Assembly: GCA_018241455.1 (NCBI GenBank)
Contig: JAFEDW010000048.1
Coordinates: forward strand, 1 to 10,923
Reading direction: 5' to 3'
DNA length: 10,923 nucleotides
From: Pseudomonadota bacterium
GTDB taxonomy: Bacteria > Pseudomonadota > Gammaproteobacteria > Steroidobacterales > Steroidobacteraceae
The notes beneath the pieces are model-generated. The model worked only from the letters and a program-made list of their open reading frames with translations, was not told where the DNA came from and ran no database searches. This document shows, piece by piece, positions 1 through 5,584 of this stretch. The position numbers were made by a program, and so were the translations under genes. Positions within the stretch are counted from its first letter, which is position 1; every line of letters starts with the position of its first letter.

Positions 1-819
1 CTGCAATGCGTGTGCGGCGACGAAGTGCTGTGCAGCAGCGACCGCCAGCACACGCAGTGGCAGCTGCGCGAGATCTGCGCCCGCCGCAGCGCGCTCTACC
101 GTAGCAATGCGCGCGGACTTGCCGAGCTGGTCGCCGCCAACCTGACGCTGCTGGTCGTGGTCGTGGCGCCGCGCCCCGAGCCGGACCTGTTCCTGGTCGA
201 TCGCTACCTCGCGGCCGCCGCCAGCGCCGGCATCGGCGCGCTGCTGCTGGCGAACAAGGCCGACCAGGAATTCGACGCCGCATCGCGCGCCGAAATCGAT
301 GCGCTCGAACGTGGCGGTTGCACGGTCCTGCATTGCAGTGCGCGCAGCGGCACGGGGCTCGACGCGCTGCGCGAACGGCTGCGCGGCGAAACCGTCATGC
401 TGGTCGGGCAGTCCGGCGTGGGCAAGTCCTCGCTGCTGCGCCAGCTGGTGCCCGGCGCGGAGGCCGTTGTCGGCGAGTTGCTGAAGGGTGAAGAAGGCCG
501 GCACACCACCAGCGCGGCGCAATTGTATGCGCTGCCGGGCGGCGGCGCGCTGATCGACTCGCCCGGCGTGCGCGACTTCGCGCCCGCGCCGGACATGCTC
601 GACGCCGGCACGCTGGGATTCGCCGACGTGGCCGCGCTCGCGCCCCGGTGCCGCTTCGTCGACTGCCGCCACATGCAGGAACCGGATTGCGCGGTACGCG
701 CCGCCGTGGCGGCCGGCGCGTTGGGTGCGCGCCGCTACGAGAGCTACCGGCGGCTGCGGCGATTGCGCGAGCAGTTGCTGGAACGTCGGCCCCACGCGCA
801 GCGCCGGCCGCGCGCCTGA
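1..819 (+). CDS. rsgA: Ribosome small-subunit-dependent GTPase A (5' end missing)
   Basis: RsgA binds the 30S subunit late in its assembly and uses GTP hydrolysis to release maturation factors. The family is recognised by its circularly permuted GTPase order, all visible here: G4 (NKAD, nt 253–264), then the P-loop G1 (GQSGVGKSS, nt 406–432), G2 (HTT, from nt 502) and G3 (DSPG, nt 556–567). A C-terminal zinc site follows, with Cys codons at 649, 664 and 688 and His at 670 (C-x4-C-x-H-x5-C), then a basic C-terminal helix. The frame is open to the first base of the window. The GTG at nt 10 is probably internal, because the residues around it (CGDEV) look like the end of the N-terminal OB-fold, most of which lies outside. 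E. coli RsgA has about 350 residues; 272 codons are present here. The gene converges on recR, with 38 bases between the stops. Confidence 0.96.
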   Translation: MQCVCGDEVLCSSDRQHTQWQLREICARRSALYRSNARGLAELVAANLTLLVVVVAPRPEPDLFLVDRYLAAAASAGIGALLLANKADQEFDAASRAEIDALERGGCTVLHCSARSGTGLDALRERLRGETVMLVGQSGVGKSSLLRQLVPGAEAVVGELLKGEEGRHTTSAAQLYALPGGGALIDSPGVRDFAPAPDMLDAGTLGFADVAALAPRCRFVDCRHMQEPDCAVRAAVAAGALGARRYESYRRLRRLREQLLERRPHAQRRPRA

Positions 820-828
820 CTCGCCACG

Positions 829-849
829 GGCGCCGATTTCGCTGGCGCC
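829..849. terminator. Weak hairpin between the convergent rsgA and recR ends
   Basis: GGCGCC at 829–834 and again at 844–849 forms a 6-bp GC-only stem with a 9-base loop, in the 38-base gap between two stop codons facing each other. The position suits a bidirectional terminator. There is no T-tract on either side, however, and short GC palindromes are common in DNA of this composition, so this is only a weak candidate. Confidence 0.22.
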
Positions 850-857
850 AAACGCTG

Positions 858-1454
858 CTAGAACGATTGCCGGCCGGCCAGCGCGTGCGCCAGCGTGCCG
901 CCGTCGATGTATTCGAGCTCGCCGCCGACCGGCACGCCGTGCGCGATGCGGCTGGCGCGCACGCCGCGCTGCTGCACGAGCTGCGACAGGAAATGCGCGG
1001 TGGCCTCGCCCTCGACGGTCGAATTCGTCGCCAGGATCACCTCGCGGATGCCACCCGCGGCCAACAGCGCCTCGAACTCGGTGCTACCGAGCTGCTCAGG
1101 CCCAATGCCATCCAGCGGCGAGAGATGCCCCATCAACACGAAATAACGGCCGCGGTATCCGCCGGATTGTTCGATCGCAACGACGTCGGCCGGCGATTCG
1201 ACCACGCACAGCAGCGAGGCGTCGCGCTGCGGGTTGGCGCAGGTATCGCACAGCTCGGACTCGGTCAGCATGCGGCACTGCCGGCAGCGACCGACGCGTT
1301 CGATCGCCCGCTCGAGCGAAGCGGCCAGCGCCTGCGCCGCGGGACGCGCATCCTGCAGCAGGTGGAAGGCCATGCGTTGCGCGCTCTTCGGGCCGATGCC
1401 CGGCAGCGCGCGCAACGCATCGATCAGGGCGGCAAGAGCGGGCGAATGCTGCAT
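858..1454 (-). CDS. recR: Recombination mediator protein RecR
   Basis: RecR works with RecO (and RecF) to load RecA on single-stranded DNA at gaps and stalled forks. The 198-residue product has the usual family length and domain order: a helix-hairpin-helix with PGIGPKSAQRMAFHLL (res 18–33), a four-cysteine zinc finger (C57, C60, C69, C72), a Toprim domain starting at VVESPADV (res 84–91) with the ATNSTVEGE segment (res 142–150), and the conserved C-terminal GVPVGGELEYID (res 173–184). The ATG at 1454 is chosen because it gives the canonical N-terminus and shares one base with the ybaB stop (TGATG). A longer upstream in-frame extension would overlap all of ybaB and lacks family similarity. 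It is the last gene of dnaX–ybaB–recR. Confidence 0.97.
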   Translation of the reverse strand: MQHSPALAALIDALRALPGIGPKSAQRMAFHLLQDARPAAQALAASLERAIERVGRCRQCRMLTESELCDTCANPQRDASLLCVVESPADVVAIEQSGGYRGRYFVLMGHLSPLDGIGPEQLGSTEFEALLAAGGIREVILATNSTVEGEATAHFLSQLVQQRGVRASRIAHGVPVGGELEYIDGGTLAHALAGRQSF

Positions 1455-1774
1455 CAGAAAGGCAGCTTCATGCCGGGGGGCAGTTTCAGTCCGCCCATCA
1501 GGCTGGCCATCTTCGCCTGGCTGGCCGCCTCGAGCTTGTGCGTGGCGTCGTTCAGCGCCGCGGCCAGCAGGTCTTCGAGCATCTCGCGGTCGTCGAAGGC
1601 CGCGGGCTCGATCTGTACGCGGCGCGCCTCGTGACGGCCATTGATCGTGACCTTGACCATGCCGCCGCCGGATTCGCCGGTCACCTCGAGCTGCGCGATC
1701 TCGGCCTGCGCACGCTGCATGTTGGCCTGCAGCGCCTGCGCCTGCTTCATCATGTTGCCGATGCCACCGCTCAT
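1454..1774 (-). CDS. ybaB: YbaB/EbfC family nucleoid-associated protein
   Basis: YbaB/EbfC proteins are small dimeric DNA-binding, nucleoid-associated factors, very often encoded between dnaX and recR as here. The 106-residue product matches the family: an N-terminal glycine-rich start with a Met/Gln-rich amphipathic helix (MMKQAQALQANMQRAQAEI, res 8–26), a β-rich middle with GGGMVKVTINGRHE (res 36–49), a DREMLEDLLAAALNDA helix (about res 63–78), and a Met/Gly/Pro-rich tail ending GGLKLPPGMKLPF. The start at 1774 is set by a good ribosome binding site (GAGGAG, 8 bases upstream). The stop overlaps the recR start by one base, so the two are probably translationally coupled. The gap to the dnaX stop is 40 bases. 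Confidence 0.95.
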   Translation of the reverse strand: MSGGIGNMMKQAQALQANMQRAQAEIAQLEVTGESGGGMVKVTINGRHEARRVQIEPAAFDDREMLEDLLAAALNDATHKLEAASQAKMASLMGGLKLPPGMKLPF

Positions 1775-1782
1775 GCCTGGAA

Positions 1783-1788
1783 CTCCTC
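1783..1788 (-). promoter_or_regulatory. Ribosome binding site of ybaB
   Basis: On the minus strand GAGGAG lies 8 bases before the ATG at 1774. It is the strongest Shine–Dalgarno match in the operon. It fixes the ybaB start inside a longer open frame that extends back into dnaX. Confidence 0.8.
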
Positions 1789-1814
1789 GTGTAATCGACT
1801 GCCATTGCCGCCGT

Positions 1815-3422
1815 TCATGCAGGACGCCGCGCGCGCACCGAATCGGGATTGACCGTGGCGCCGAAGCGCTCCTGCAGCGCGCGCACGGTCGGATCGACCG
1901 CCAATGCCGCCCGCGCCGCTGCCAGCGCTTCCTGCGTCGCACGCTCGCCGGCCTGCGCCGGCGTCTCGGCGGCCACCTGGCCGGCGCTGATTTCGATGCG
2001 CAGCGGCTCGCCGAAGTGGCGGCCCAACGCCTGCGCCAATTTTTCCTCGCGGGCGCGCGTGCGCGCGGCGGCGTTGTGCGCATCGAGCGTCAGCCGTAGC
2101 AGGCCGGGCTCGCGCCCGACCAGCGTGCAGTTGTTCGCGAGCATGCGCGTCGGCCCGTCGAGTTCTATCGCGGCCAGCATGGCGGCCCAGTCGGTCGCGG
2201 CCGCGGCGGTGATGGCGGTAGCGGTCCCGCTCGCGCCGGCCGTGGTGTTCGCGCCGCGGCCCGCAGCGGCGGCGGGCGCCGCCGATGTGCCAGGCACCAC
2301 GGCCGGCACCGGCGCCGCAGCACGCGACTGCCCGCCCTGCTCCGGACGGAATGCCAGCATGCGGATCAGCGTCATGCGGAAACCGGTGTGCGGGTCGGGC
2401 GCCAGCGCCAGGTCGCGGCGGCCCATGATCGCGGTCTGGTAATAGAGCTGCACGTCCTCGGCGTTCATGCGTGCGGCGAGATCGCCGATCAGTGCCGGCG
2501 AATAGAGTTCATCGCCGGCGTATCCCGGCACGAACTGCTGCAGCGCGACGCGCTCGAACAGCGCGGCCAGTTGATCGAGCATCTGGCCGTAGTCCGGACC
2601 GAAATCCGCGAGCTCGGCCGCCGCGGCCAGCAGCGCTGGCGCCTCGCCCGCGGCGAGTGCCGCCGCGATGCGCTCGACGTGATCACGCGCCACGGTGCCC
2701 AGCATGGCGCGCGCTTCCGCCTCGCGCGCGGCGCCGTTGCCGAAGGCCAGCAGCTGGTCGAGCAGCGAGAGCGCGTCGCGCAGGCTCCCGTCGGCCGCTT
2801 GCGCGAGCAGTTGCAGCGCGGCCGCATCGTACGGCAGCTGCTCGGCCTCGAGGATATGCGCCAGGCGCGCGCTGATCAGCGGCACCGACAATCGCTTGAG
2901 GTTGAATTGCAGGCACCGCGACAGCACCGTCACCGGGAGCTTCTGCGGGTCGGTCGTCGCGAGCAGGAACTTGACGTGCGGCGGCGGTTCCTCCAGCGTC
3001 TTGAGCAACGCATTGAACGAATGCGCGCTCAACATGTGCACCTCGTCGATCAGGTAGATCTTGTAGCGACTGTGGGTCGGCGCGTACTGCACGTTGTCGA
3101 GCAGTTCGCGCGTGTCATCGACCTTGGTGCGCGACGCGGCGTCGACCTCGATCAGGTCGATGCTGCGGCCCGCCTCGATCTCGCGGCAGCTGCCACACTC
3201 GAGGCAGGGCGTGGCGCTGACGCCGCGTTCGCAGTTCAGGCACTTGGCGAGGATGCGCGCCACCGTGGTCTTGCCGACCCCGCGCGTGCCGGCGAACAGG
3301 AACGCGTGATGCACGCGGCCGCTGGCGAGCGCGTTGCTGAGCGACGCAAGCACGTGCTCCTGGCCGGTCATCTCGGCGAAGCTGCGCGGACGCCATTTGC
3401 GCGCCAGGGCTGTGTAGGCCAT
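1815..3422 (-). CDS. dnaX: DNA polymerase III subunit tau/gamma (clamp loader)
   Basis: DnaX is the AAA+ motor of the clamp loader that places the β sliding clamp on primed DNA and, in its long form, bridges polymerase cores and helicase. The 535-residue product shows Walker A GTRGVGKT (res 45–52), the zinc module C64/C73/C76/C79, Walker B LIDEVH (res 124–129), sensor-1 region LLATTDPQ (res 153–160) and the SRC arginine finger (res 168–170). These positions agree with E. coli. The lid and collar domains run to about residue 360. An Ala/Thr/Pro/Gly-rich linker (about 362–408) follows, then a τ-type C-terminal domain ending near DPTVRALQERFGATVNPDSV. The start at 3422 has AGGTGA 7 bases upstream and gives the canonical MAYTALARKWRP. 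I see no slippery site that would produce a separate γ. The protein is shorter than the E. coli 643-residue τ. Confidence 0.97.
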   Translation of the reverse strand: MAYTALARKWRPRSFAEMTGQEHVLASLSNALASGRVHHAFLFAGTRGVGKTTVARILAKCLNCERGVSATPCLECGSCREIEAGRSIDLIEVDAASRTKVDDTRELLDNVQYAPTHSRYKIYLIDEVHMLSAHSFNALLKTLEEPPPHVKFLLATTDPQKLPVTVLSRCLQFNLKRLSVPLISARLAHILEAEQLPYDAAALQLLAQAADGSLRDALSLLDQLLAFGNGAAREAEARAMLGTVARDHVERIAAALAAGEAPALLAAAAELADFGPDYGQMLDQLAALFERVALQQFVPGYAGDELYSPALIGDLAARMNAEDVQLYYQTAIMGRRDLALAPDPHTGFRMTLIRMLAFRPEQGGQSRAAAPVPAVVPGTSAAPAAAAGRGANTTAGASGTATAITAAAATDWAAMLAAIELDGPTRMLANNCTLVGREPGLLRLTLDAHNAAARTRAREEKLAQALGRHFGEPLRIEISAGQVAAETPAQAGERATQEALAAARAALAVDPTVRALQERFGATVNPDSVRARRPA

Positions 3423-3429
3423 CAATCGC

Positions 3430-3435
3430 TCACCT
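3430..3435 (-). promoter_or_regulatory. Ribosome binding site of dnaX
   Basis: AGGTGA on the minus strand lies 7 bases before the ATG at 3422. It favours this start over an upstream in-frame ATG at 3488, which would run through the 3' end of the 4.5S RNA gene. Confidence 0.7.
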
Positions 3436-3459
3436 GCGCCGGATGCGCGGCCGTGGAGG

Positions 3460-3567
3460 CAGCCCGCGCCGGCCGAACTTCGGCGCACAACGTGGCCGTT
3501 ACCGCTGCTCCCTTCCGGGCCTGACGGGGTTGGCGGCTCGTCATCGCGAAGGAACCGGCGCGGACCA
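3460..3567 (-). ncRNA. ffs: 4.5S RNA, signal recognition particle RNA (small bacterial type)
   Basis: This is the RNA scaffold that binds Ffh for co-translational targeting of membrane proteins. The hallmark domain IV lies at 3504–3525 on the minus strand: GTCAGGCCCGGAAGGGAGC, followed by AGC, with a GGAA tetraloop and the asymmetric internal loop bound by the Ffh M domain. The ends are set by a 9-bp closing helix: CCGCGCCGG (3563–3555) pairs with CCGGCGCGG (3472–3464), extended by wobble pairs. The resulting length, about 106 bases, fits the small SRP RNA of gammaproteobacteria (E. coli 114). Exact ends are uncertain by a few bases. It begins about 8 bases after the tRNA-Ser CCA end and stops about 37 bases before dnaX. 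No separate promoter or T-tract is visible on either side, so it is probably processed from a tRNA–4.5S(–dnaX) transcript. Confidence 0.94.
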
Positions 3568-3575
3568 CCATGGAC

Positions 3576-3667
3576 TGGCGGAGAGGGTGGGATTCGAACC
3601 CACGAACACCCGTGAAGATGTTACTGGAATTCCAGTCCAGCGCCTTCGACCACTCGGCCACCTCTCC
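3576..3667 (-). tRNA. tRNA-Ser (anticodon GGA)
   Basis: A complete 92-base class II tRNA on the minus strand. The acceptor GGAGAGG (3667–3661) pairs with CCTCTCC, and a G discriminator and an encoded CCA (3578–3576) follow. The anticodon stem CTGGA/TCCAG encloses the loop CTGGAAT, which gives anticodon GGA and reads UCC and UCU. A long serine-type variable arm (CATCTTCACGGGTG) precedes the T arm GTGGG-TTCGAAT-CCCAC. The D arm contains the expected AGTGGTCGAAGG segment. No base is missing from the key positions. It stands first in a minus-strand unit with the 4.5S RNA and dnaX. Confidence 0.98.
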
Positions 3668-3676
3668 TATCCTATC

Positions 3677-3705
3677 AATAAATTACAACTACAACTTAAA
3701 GTAAA
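3677..3705 (-). promoter_or_regulatory. Probable promoter of the tRNA-Ser / 4.5S RNA / dnaX unit
   Basis: In the AT-rich stretch just upstream of the tRNA, the minus strand has a −35-like TTTACT (3705–3700), a 17-base spacer and a −10-like TTTATT (3682–3677). Each matches the σ70 consensus at 4 of 6 positions. Initiation 7 bases downstream would leave only about 3 leader bases before the mature tRNA 5' end. The spacer holds a tandem GTTGTA repeat. An alternative −10 (TATTGA, 3680–3675) overlaps it. The −35 lies inside the T-rich tail of the preceding terminator. Confidence 0.42.
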
Positions 3706-3725
3706 ATATTGCGCGATCACGCAAT
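3698..3725 (-). terminator. Intrinsic terminator of the dapA–lipoprotein operon
   Basis: On the minus strand, ATTGCG (3725–3720) pairs with CGCAAT (3713–3708). A T·G wobble inside it gives a 7-bp stem closed by a GATC tetraloop, directly followed by ATTTTACTTT. It begins 22 bases after the lipoprotein stop codon, the usual place for an intrinsic terminator. The wobble closes only on the minus-strand RNA; the plus strand would have a C–A mismatch there. The stem is short, so termination may be partial. Confidence 0.55.
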
Positions 3726-3747
3726 CATTCTACCAACTGGCGCGTGC

Positions 3748-4026
3748 TCAGGTCTTGAAGCTTGGCGGCATCGAAAGACAGGGCTCGCCGGGCGAGCGCG
3801 GACGTTCAGGCTCGTTGAGCGGCGGCACCTTGATCGCGTTGCGCGTGTCGGGCGCGTCCAGGCCCGGCGGCACCTTGAGTGGCGGCATGTCCTTCGCCTC
3901 GCCGCCGACCGCGGGCTCGCGGCAACGCATCGAACGCTTGCCGTGGTGGAACCACGAACAGCCACTCGAGGACAACAGCAGCGCGGCGGCGAGCAACGCG
4001 GCCCAGTGCAGGGATCGGGATTTCAT
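3748..4026 (-). CDS. Short BamC-like outer-membrane lipoprotein
   Basis: A 92-residue lipoprotein. It has a basic N-terminus (MKSR), a hydrophobic segment (about res 8–19) and a lipobox-like SSGC with the lipidated Cys at 23. Serine follows the Cys, which favours outer-membrane sorting. The mature part is polar and proline-rich, with PPLKVPPGLDAPDTRNAIKV (res 48–67) and PPLNEPE, and two further cysteines (C35, C83). The VPP-x-L-x-x-P pattern, the lipobox and the location directly after dapA all match BamC (NlpB), whose unstructured N-terminus lies along BamD. The two globular helix-grip domains of BamC (about 344 residues in E. coli) are absent. The start codon overlaps the dapA stop by 4 bases (ATGA), so translation is likely coupled. 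A terminator follows 22 bases after the stop. The gene is real with good confidence; the BamC relationship is an inference from motif and synteny. Confidence 0.72.
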   Translation of the reverse strand: MKSRSLHWAALLAAALLLSSSGCSWFHHGKRSMRCREPAVGGEAKDMPPLKVPPGLDAPDTRNAIKVPPLNEPERPRSPGEPCLSMPPSFKT

Positions 4027-4925
4027 GCGCTGCGCACCTGCGTGACGGTCGCGGCGGCCAGCGCGGTGCGTAGCGCGGCGCGCACGCGCGGCTGCGCCGC
4101 GGCGCTGAGCCAGGTCAACGGCAGGCGGATTCCAGGTTTGATCATCTTCATTTCAGCCAGTGCCCATTTTACCGGTATCGGATTGGATTCCAGCGCCAAC
4201 TCGCGGTGGAGCTGCGCCAACGAGGCGTCGATCTGCGCGGCCAGGTCGCGCTCACCACGCGAAGCCGCGCCGATCATGGCGGCCAGCGCAGCCGGCACGA
4301 CGTTGGCCGTCACCGAAATGACGCCGTGCGCGCCGGCCAGCACGGCCGCACAGGCCGTGGCGTCGTCGCCCGACAGCACATCGAACCCCTGCGGCACGGC
4401 CCCGAGCAATTCACGCACACGCGCCGGATCACCCACCGCCTCTTTGATGCCGACGATGCGCGGGAGTTCAGCCAGCCTCGCCACCGTGGCGGGCAGCAGG
4501 TCGACGGCCGTGCGGCTCGGCACGTTGTACAGCAGCACGGGGCAGCTGGCGGCCGCGGCGATCGCGGCGAAATGCCGGTACAGGCCTTCCTGCGTGGGGC
4601 GGTTGTAGGCAGGCGTCGCGACCAGCAGCGCATCGAGACCCGCGCCGGCCAGCGCTTGTACGCGCGCGACGACCGCTGCGGTGGCGCTGCCGCCGACGCC
4701 GGCGATCAGTTTCATGCGGCCGGCGACCTGCCGGCGCGCATGCGCCAGCAGCGTGTCCTGGTCCGCATCGGTCAGCGTCACGGATTCCCCGGTGCTGCCG
4801 CCGACGACGACGCCGCTCGTGCCACTGTCGAGGTGCAGCTCGAGCAACCGTTCCCACGCCTCGAGGTCGAGGGTGCCGTCCTCGAGCATCGGCGTGACGA
4901 TCGCGACCAGACTGCCTGAAAACAT
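4023..4925 (-). CDS. dapA: 4-hydroxy-tetrahydrodipicolinate synthase
   Basis: DapA condenses pyruvate with aspartate semialdehyde, the first committed step to diaminopimelate and lysine. The 300-residue (β/α)8-barrel aligns residue for residue with E. coli numbering: Schiff-base lysine K161 (GIKEAVGD), Y133 and R138 (LLYNVPSRT), T45 in GGSTGES, and Y107 in YNRPTQEGLYRHF. Two active-site neighbours differ: Ser at 44 where E. coli has Thr, and Ala at 106 where it has Tyr. The start at 4925 gives the typical MFSGSLVAIVTPM, with GAGG about 4 bases upstream; the in-frame extension further upstream has no family similarity. The gene is divergent from gcvR and overlaps the downstream lipoprotein gene by 4 bases. 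This order, dapA followed by a bamC-type gene with gcvR–bcp on the other side, is the gammaproteobacterial arrangement. Confidence 0.97.
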   Translation of the reverse strand: MFSGSLVAIVTPMLEDGTLDLEAWERLLELHLDSGTSGVVVGGSTGESVTLTDADQDTLLAHARRQVAGRMKLIAGVGGSATAAVVARVQALAGAGLDALLVATPAYNRPTQEGLYRHFAAIAAAASCPVLLYNVPSRTAVDLLPATVARLAELPRIVGIKEAVGDPARVRELLGAVPQGFDVLSGDDATACAAVLAGAHGVISVTANVVPAALAAMIGAASRGERDLAAQIDASLAQLHRELALESNPIPVKWALAEMKMIKPGIRLPLTWLSAAAQPRVRAALRTALAAATVTQVRSA

Positions 4926-4975
4926 GTCGCCTCGTGTGCGGAAACGCGGCCTTCCAGACCTGCGCAGGGCGCGGG

Positions 4976-5005
4976 ATGTTACGCATCCAGCCAAGGCGGA
5001 AGCAA
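4976..5005 (-). promoter_or_regulatory. Candidate dapA promoter
   Basis: On the minus strand, TTGCTT (5005–5000), an 18-base spacer and TAACAT (4981–4976) resemble σ70 elements (3/6 and 4/6 matches). The predicted start would leave a leader of roughly 45 bases with the GAGG ribosome site before the ATG at 4925. It is a plausible but weak call in a 107-base divergent gap. Confidence 0.3.
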
Positions 5006-5019
5006 GCCCCGGAAACCGG

Positions 5020-5025
5020 TACACT
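5020..5025 (+). promoter_or_regulatory. Candidate −10 element of gcvR, close to the start codon
   Basis: TACACT (4 of 6 to TATAAT) ends 7 bases before the GTG at 5033. No convincing −35 or Shine–Dalgarno sequence is visible. If used, transcription would begin at or next to the start codon and give a leaderless message. Confidence 0.38.
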
Positions 5026-5032
5026 CCCGATC

Positions 5033-5584
5033 GTGAACGACCCCAGCGCTCCCGGCAAGCAACATCTGGCGGTATCCGCAATCGGCAGCGACCACACCGG
5101 CATGGTCCACGACCTGACGCGCGTGATCACCGATTGCGGCGGCAACATCGCCGAGAGCCGCATGGCCGCACTCGGCAACGAGTTCGCGATGCAGCTGCTG
5201 GTCACCGGCAACTGGCACGCGCTGGCGCGCATCGAATCGGAGCTGGGGCGCCTCGCCGACACCGACTCGCTGAGCGTGCACCTGCGCCGCACCGAAGCGC
5301 GCCCGGCGCGCAAGGAACTGGTGCCCTACTCGATCGATATCGTCAGCATCGACCAGGCGGGCATCGTCGCCGGGCTGTCGGGTTTCTTTGCGGCCCGCAA
5401 CATCGACATCTGCGAAGCGGCCACGCGCAGCTACCCGGCGGCGCATACCGGCGCGCAGATGTTCGGGGTGCAGATGACCATCAACGTGCCCGCGCGACTG
5501 CACGTGGCGCAGCTGCGCGAGGAATTCATGGACTATTGCGACTCGATGAACCTTGACGCGATCCTCGAGCCGGTCAAGTCATGA
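5033..5584 (+). CDS. gcvR: Glycine cleavage system regulator GcvR (tandem ACT domains)
   Basis: GcvR in E. coli binds GcvA and blocks activation of the glycine cleavage operon. The 183-residue product consists of two ACT domains: res 11–90, opening with HLAVSAIGSDHTGMVHDLTR and containing CGGNIAESRMAALGNEFAM (res 35–53), and res 97–180, opening PYSIDIVSIDQAGIVAGLSG. The length is close to the E. coli protein (190). The GTG at 5033 is preferred because the first β-strand then starts about 11 residues in, as in E. coli. An ATG at 4976 (202 residues, with AGGG upstream) is the main alternative. The stop overlaps the bcp start (ATGA), so translation is probably coupled. No gcv operon or gcvA lies in the window, so the regulatory target cannot be confirmed here. 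Proteins of this type could also sense other amino acids. Confidence 0.88.
   Translation: MNDPSAPGKQHLAVSAIGSDHTGMVHDLTRVITDCGGNIAESRMAALGNEFAMQLLVTGNWHALARIESELGRLADTDSLSVHLRRTEARPARKELVPYSIDIVSIDQAGIVAGLSGFFAARNIDICEAATRSYPAAHTGAQMFGVQMTINVPARLHVAQLREEFMDYCDSMNLDAILEPVKS

Noticed and set aside
853..863. CGCTGCTAGAA, identical to 11 bases at the mlaA promoter (9042–9052)
   Set aside because: Here it overlaps the recR stop codon with no plus-strand gene downstream, and the sixth −10 base is C, not T. An antisense promoter is possible but unsupported.
648..1634. A 328-codon plus-strand frame spanning the rsgA end, recR and part of ybaB
   Set aside because: It crosses three well-identified genes, and its product is Arg/Ala-rich with no domain.
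2036..2050. A-rich run (GAGGAAAAATTGG on the minus strand) as a dnaX programmed frameshift site
   Set aside because: It has only five A's in GAA AAA TTG, lies in the C-terminal domain rather than after domain III, and a shift there would remove only the last part of the protein.
2388..3524. A 378-codon plus-strand frame across dnaX and into the 4.5S RNA
   Set aside because: It shadows the well-supported dnaX gene and has no recognisable motif, signal or ribosome site.
3576..3667. The tRNA-Ser gene as an integration site for a mobile element
   Set aside because: The tRNA is flanked immediately by the 4.5S RNA and an operon terminator. There is no integrase gene and no repeated copy of the tRNA 3' end in the window.
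4023..5081. Longer dapA with a 52-residue N-terminal extension starting at 5081
   Set aside because: The extension is Arg/Ser-rich without family similarity and would run through the divergent promoter region and into gcvR. The start at 4925 gives the exact E. coli residue numbering.
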